Positions 21,884-24,311 of a stretch of 24,311 bases of DNA are shown here, piece after piece. Below the pieces are notes generated by a model. It did not search any database, had not been told where the DNA came from, and worked only from the letters and a program-made list of their open reading frames with translations. The stretch lies in IMG/VR virus record IMGVR_UViG_3300012000_000001, positions 1-24,311 of that record. One strand, 5' to 3'. The DNA comes from a virus. Each line of letters begins with the position of its first letter. Position 1 is the first letter of the stretch. A program made the translations under genes and the position numbers.

Positions 21884-22457
21884 TGGAAAAGTTTTATTAG
21901 TTCCAAATTTTCTAATAGCTGAAGAAATCCAAATTTTAAAAGATTGGACAAACAAGGCTGTAGAAGAAGGTCAGTTTGTTGACGGAATAACTGGTGACTG
22001 GGATAAGAAAGAATTTAGCACAACAAAATTAAGACTCACAAATCGAATGAGTCAAAATATAAATTATCCTGATTTGGTTAAAGCTTTGCAAGACCGAATT
22101 CGTCAAACAATTCCATTAACAGCAAATGCTCCAGTTATTGATGGACACGGAAAAGATGGAGTTGTTGTGAGTGTAACCTATAACGACGGTGATGTTTACA
22201 AGCATAAAGATCCTAGTGTGGGCGAGGGGGTTGTTGGATTAAGATGTAATATTCTTGCCAGCAAAGCAGAGAGTGGTGGTAGTATTCATGTTGAAGATAA
22301 GACTTATAATTTAAATGAAGGTGATATGATGTGCTATTTAGTAACAGAACTTTATCATAGTGTTGATGTTTGTCACGGAAATAATCCACGAACACTATTT
22401 ATGTTTGGATTTGTTGTTGATAAAGATAGCTGGAATAGTCAGCTAGATATACTATAG
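21867..22457 (+). CDS. 2-oxoglutarate/Fe(II)-dependent oxygenase
   Basis: A 196-aa protein with AAGGAG 7 nt before the ATG; it overlaps the sulfotransferase gene by 17 nt. The double-stranded beta-helix iron site is visible: His113-x-Asp115 in VYKHKDPS and distal His164 in ELYHSVDV, with Arg175 in NNPRTLFMFGFVV as the 2-oxoglutarate ligand. LRCNILASKAESGGSIHVED and LNEGDMMCYL are the expected core strands. Such enzymes hydroxylate prolines, lysines or other groups, and phage versions are common with unknown targets. Given its neighbour, hydroxylation of the Pro/Thr-rich adhesin linker is an attractive possibility (inference). Confidence 0.85.
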   Translation: MANNFDGKVLLVPNFLIAEEIQILKDWTNKAVEEGQFVDGITGDWDKKEFSTTKLRLTNRMSQNINYPDLVKALQDRIRQTIPLTANAPVIDGHGKDGVVVSVTYNDGDVYKHKDPSVGEGVVGLRCNILASKAESGGSIHVEDKTYNLNEGDMMCYLVTELYHSVDVCHGNNPRTLFMFGFVVDKDSWNSQLDIL

Positions 22458-22519
22458 AACTAATTATTTGTCTCAAATTAGATGTGCTAAAAATATCATA
22501 GTAAATATGGAGTAATTAT

Positions 22520-22627
22520 ATGAGTAATTATTTATATAATATTTTCATTGATGAAATAGTATTAGAAACTGTTAAAGAAACTATTATTCTTTTTGGCATA
22601 GTTTGGTTAGTAGCTAGGTCGCAATAA
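22520..22627 (+). CDS. 35-aa single-span membrane peptide
   Basis: A short ORF from ATG 22520 to TAA 22627, with GGAG 7 nt upstream, which favours a real gene. The sequence begins MSNYLYNIFIDEIVLETVKE and ends with a hydrophobic segment TIILFGIVWLVARSQ, likely one transmembrane span with a short Arg-containing tail. It lies between the oxygenase and second fibre genes. A holin-like or lysis regulator peptide is possible, but size alone cannot show this. Confidence 0.55.
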   Translation: MSNYLYNIFIDEIVLETVKETIILFGIVWLVARSQ

Positions 22628-22661
22628 TTGACAACTTTTCTAATCTTTAAAAGGTGCGTAT

Positions 22662-22669
22662 TATAAATA
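22662..22669 (+). promoter_or_regulatory. Candidate T4-like late promoter (TATAAATA) before fibre 2
   Basis: An exact TATAAATA in the intergenic gap, 30 nt before ATG 22700, a distance typical for a T4-type late promoter. It is the second of two exact plus-strand copies found by eye. Confidence 0.5.
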
Positions 22670-22699
22670 GTATACCTCTCTATAGGAATTTTATTAATA

Positions 22700-24172
22700 A
22701 TGGCCGTAAATGATCTTATACAAATACGCAAAGGAACAGCTTCGGCATGGACTTCGGCCAATCCGGTATTAGCTAGCGGCGAGCCAGGATATGATTTGAC
22801 CAATAAGATTTTGAAAATTGGAGATGGAACATCTAACTGGACTAGTTTAGCTAGTATAAACCTTACCTCGTCTAATATTACCGATTTTAATACAGCTATT
22901 AGCGGAATCCTTCCAGTTAAGAATATAGTTGCTGGTAATAATATTACTATAAGTTCGTCTAGTGGAATTTATACTATTAATAGTACAGCAAGTGGAGGTG
23001 GGGGATCGGCATCGGCAAGGGGAAATATTACCACCACAGGAATACTATCTTCTTTTAATATTGCTGAAGGTTATTCTGTTGGTTATTTAGATTTATTCCA
23101 AAATGGTGTTAAATTATTAAGCGGTAGTGATTTTATTGCAACAGATGGTAACTCTGTTGGTCTAGTTAATAGCGTACCATCGGGAACAGTTCTAGAATAT
23201 ATTACTTTATTACCCTCTATTAGTTCTAATAATTATGTTAAACTAGATAATATCAGTTCATCTTTTAATGGCTCGTCTACATCATTTGGATTAGCAGTCA
23301 GCGGAACAGCATATTATCCTGTTAGTGCAAATACTTTAGGAATTTATGTTGGTGGCGTAGCCCAAGAACCAATTTTTGCATATAGTGTTAGTGGATCAAA
23401 TATAGTTTTTACTGAACCTCCAGCTAGTGGATTAACTTTCTGGGGAGTCGGTTATGGAACAACAACGGTGGCCACATTAAACGGAATAGCCCCCGGCTCA
23501 TCTGGATTTCCATCTATTAGTTCATCAAATGATTTGACCACAGGATTCTATTTTCCATCTGGTGGTTCTATTAGTATAGCTAGTTCTGGATATGATAGAT
23601 TTAAAATTAATAGTAATGGTAATGTTGTTTTTGGTGGACAAAATATTAATAGTTTAAGATATGTAGATATTAATAATATCAATAATTTATCAAACGCTGG
23701 TAGTATTCTAAGATTAGTTACTAGTAATGTTTCTGGTGTATCTATTAATGATACTACTAGTGCAGATTTGGTCAAATATAGTAATGGCCAATTTGGTATT
23801 AATAATAATGAAAGAGATCCTGCTGCTTTTATATCTTTTAATGTTGGTGTTACAGAAAAATTACGGATAACTTCGTCAGGCAATATCGGAATTGGTACTA
23901 CCAACCCAACAAGTAGTTTACATGTTATTGGTAATATTACCGCTAATAGTGGTAATTTTACTAATAATTTACGAGTTAATAATATTAATGTTAGTGTTAG
24001 TGGACACTCTCATACGGTTAGTGATATTGCTAATTTTAATAGTAGTGTTAGTGGTTTATTGCCCATTACTAATATAATTGCTGGAAGTGGAATTAATGTT
24101 GCTATTAGTGGTACCACAGCTATTATAACTAATGTTGGATTAAAACTTGGTACCGTCATGGCTTTAAGTTAA
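22700..24172 (+). CDS. Tail fibre protein 2 with Mtd-type N-terminal domain
   Basis: A 490-aa protein; AGGA lies about 12 nt before the ATG. The N-terminal 55 residues (LIQIRKGTASAWTSANPVLASGEPGYDL...LKIGDGTSNWTSL) match fibre 1 closely, so both probably attach to the same virion site. The module FNTAISGILPVKNIVAGNNITI (about 63-84) recurs near the C-terminus as FNSSVSGLLPITNIIAGSGI (about 446-465). Between them is LRITSSGNIGIGTTNPTSSLHVIG, a common fibre-shaft element, and SGHSHTVSDIANF. No tip domain or intramolecular chaperone is seen; the C-terminus is abrupt (LGTVMALS). It may act together with the next, partly visible protein. Confidence 0.88.
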   Translation: MAVNDLIQIRKGTASAWTSANPVLASGEPGYDLTNKILKIGDGTSNWTSLASINLTSSNITDFNTAISGILPVKNIVAGNNITISSSSGIYTINSTASGGGGSASARGNITTTGILSSFNIAEGYSVGYLDLFQNGVKLLSGSDFIATDGNSVGLVNSVPSGTVLEYITLLPSISSNNYVKLDNISSSFNGSSTSFGLAVSGTAYYPVSANTLGIYVGGVAQEPIFAYSVSGSNIVFTEPPASGLTFWGVGYGTTTVATLNGIAPGSSGFPSISSSNDLTTGFYFPSGGSISIASSGYDRFKINSNGNVVFGGQNINSLRYVDINNINNLSNAGSILRLVTSNVSGVSINDTTSADLVKYSNGQFGINNNERDPAAFISFNVGVTEKLRITSSGNIGIGTTNPTSSLHVIGNITANSGNFTNNLRVNNINVSVSGHSHTVSDIANFNSSVSGLLPITNIIAGSGINVAISGTTAIITNVGLKLGTVMALS

Positions 24173-24182
24173 AAGGTAAAAT

Positions 24183-24311
24183 ATGTCTAATCCAAATATA
24201 AACACCGCTACAAGCGTCTACGCCAACAACGCCTCGCTCTCGCTCACGACGACGAGCGCCACGCAGCTTGTGTCCAACGCCGCGAGCAGCGGCAAGGTGT
24301 ACCTGCTCGAC
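24183..24311 (+). CDS. Partial phage virion protein, N-terminus only
   Basis: The first 43 codons, cut by the window edge; AAAAGG lies about 5 nt before the ATG and the gene starts 10 nt after fibre 2. The peptide MSNPNINTATSVYANN...TTTSATQLVSNAASSGKVYLLD matches the start of a short phage virion protein type seen in many marine phages (M-[AS]-N-P-N-I...TSIYGNT...TNAASSGKV), probably a fibre-associated beta protein. From about 24205 the codons become strongly GC-rich (41 of 60 bases G or C at 24241-24300, against 14 of 60 at 23941-24000), suggesting a recent acquisition or a junction. Confidence 0.7.
   Translation, partial: MSNPNINTATSVYANNASLSLTTTSATQLVSNAASSGKVYLLD

Noticed and set aside
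17369-24172. Diversity-generating retroelement, suggested by Mtd-type fibre N-termini
   Set aside because: No reverse transcriptase, template repeat or matching variable repeat was seen; only the attachment domain is shared with Mtd.

Overview
The window reads as a segment of a tailed double-stranded DNA bacteriophage (Caudoviricetes). A packaging and head block (putative small terminase, large terminase, portal, protease/scaffold, decoration protein, major capsid protein) is followed directly by a tail-fibre/adhesin block. No host housekeeping genes, tRNAs, integrase or transposase are seen. The host is not proven. A small secreted-protein gene carries an N-terminal motif (ERLESKALLS) resembling the LE-x-R-x-LLS export-type motif of planctomycete surface proteins, followed by a subtilase-like start (PNDPYIDKQW), so a planctomycete host is a reasonable guess (inference).

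Layout. (1) 1-1606: a more GC-rich region of five small minus-strand genes, four complete and one cut by the window edge. Each has its own sigma70-type promoter, and two intergenic regions share a repeated module with a covarying hairpin; this looks like an early, host-takeover type region. (2) 1607-1924: no gene, a promoter and several inverted repeats at a composition boundary. (3) 1925-5384: an AT-rich minus-strand cluster of a Tyr-rich secreted protein, GDP-L-fucose synthase, glucosamine-6-phosphate synthase (GlmS) and a frameshifted planctomycete-like secreted protein. A small DNA-binding protein (5527-5754) and a terminator precede it. (4) 5845-11182: a tightly overlapping plus-strand operon of a 57-aa ORF, a gp55-like sigma factor, a putative small terminase, GDP-mannose 4,6-dehydratase, an HNH nuclease, an ERCC4-type nuclease and the large terminase. 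(5) 11238-16574: portal, a protease-scaffold fusion with a likely internal start, decoration protein and major capsid protein, closed by a strong terminator. (6) 16718-24311: an adaptor-like protein, a small protein, a large Mtd-N type fibre, a Thr/Pro-rich adhesin with Cys-Lys-Ser motifs, a sulfotransferase, a 2-oxoglutarate/Fe(II) oxygenase, a 35-aa membrane peptide, a second Mtd-N fibre, and the start of another virion-type gene in a sharply GC-richer stretch.

How the genes may work together. The sigma factor would direct late transcription of the head and fibre genes; two exact TATAAATA boxes lie upstream of the portal and second fibre genes. GMD (plus strand) and GDP-fucose synthase (minus strand) together make GDP-L-fucose from GDP-mannose, and GlmS feeds amino-sugar synthesis, so the phage carries sugar-supply functions. 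The adhesin, sulfotransferase and oxygenase genes overlap each other, which suggests enzymatic modification of the adhesin or of a cell-surface glycan; this is the most novel-looking set in the window. Functions are read from motifs by eye, without database searches.
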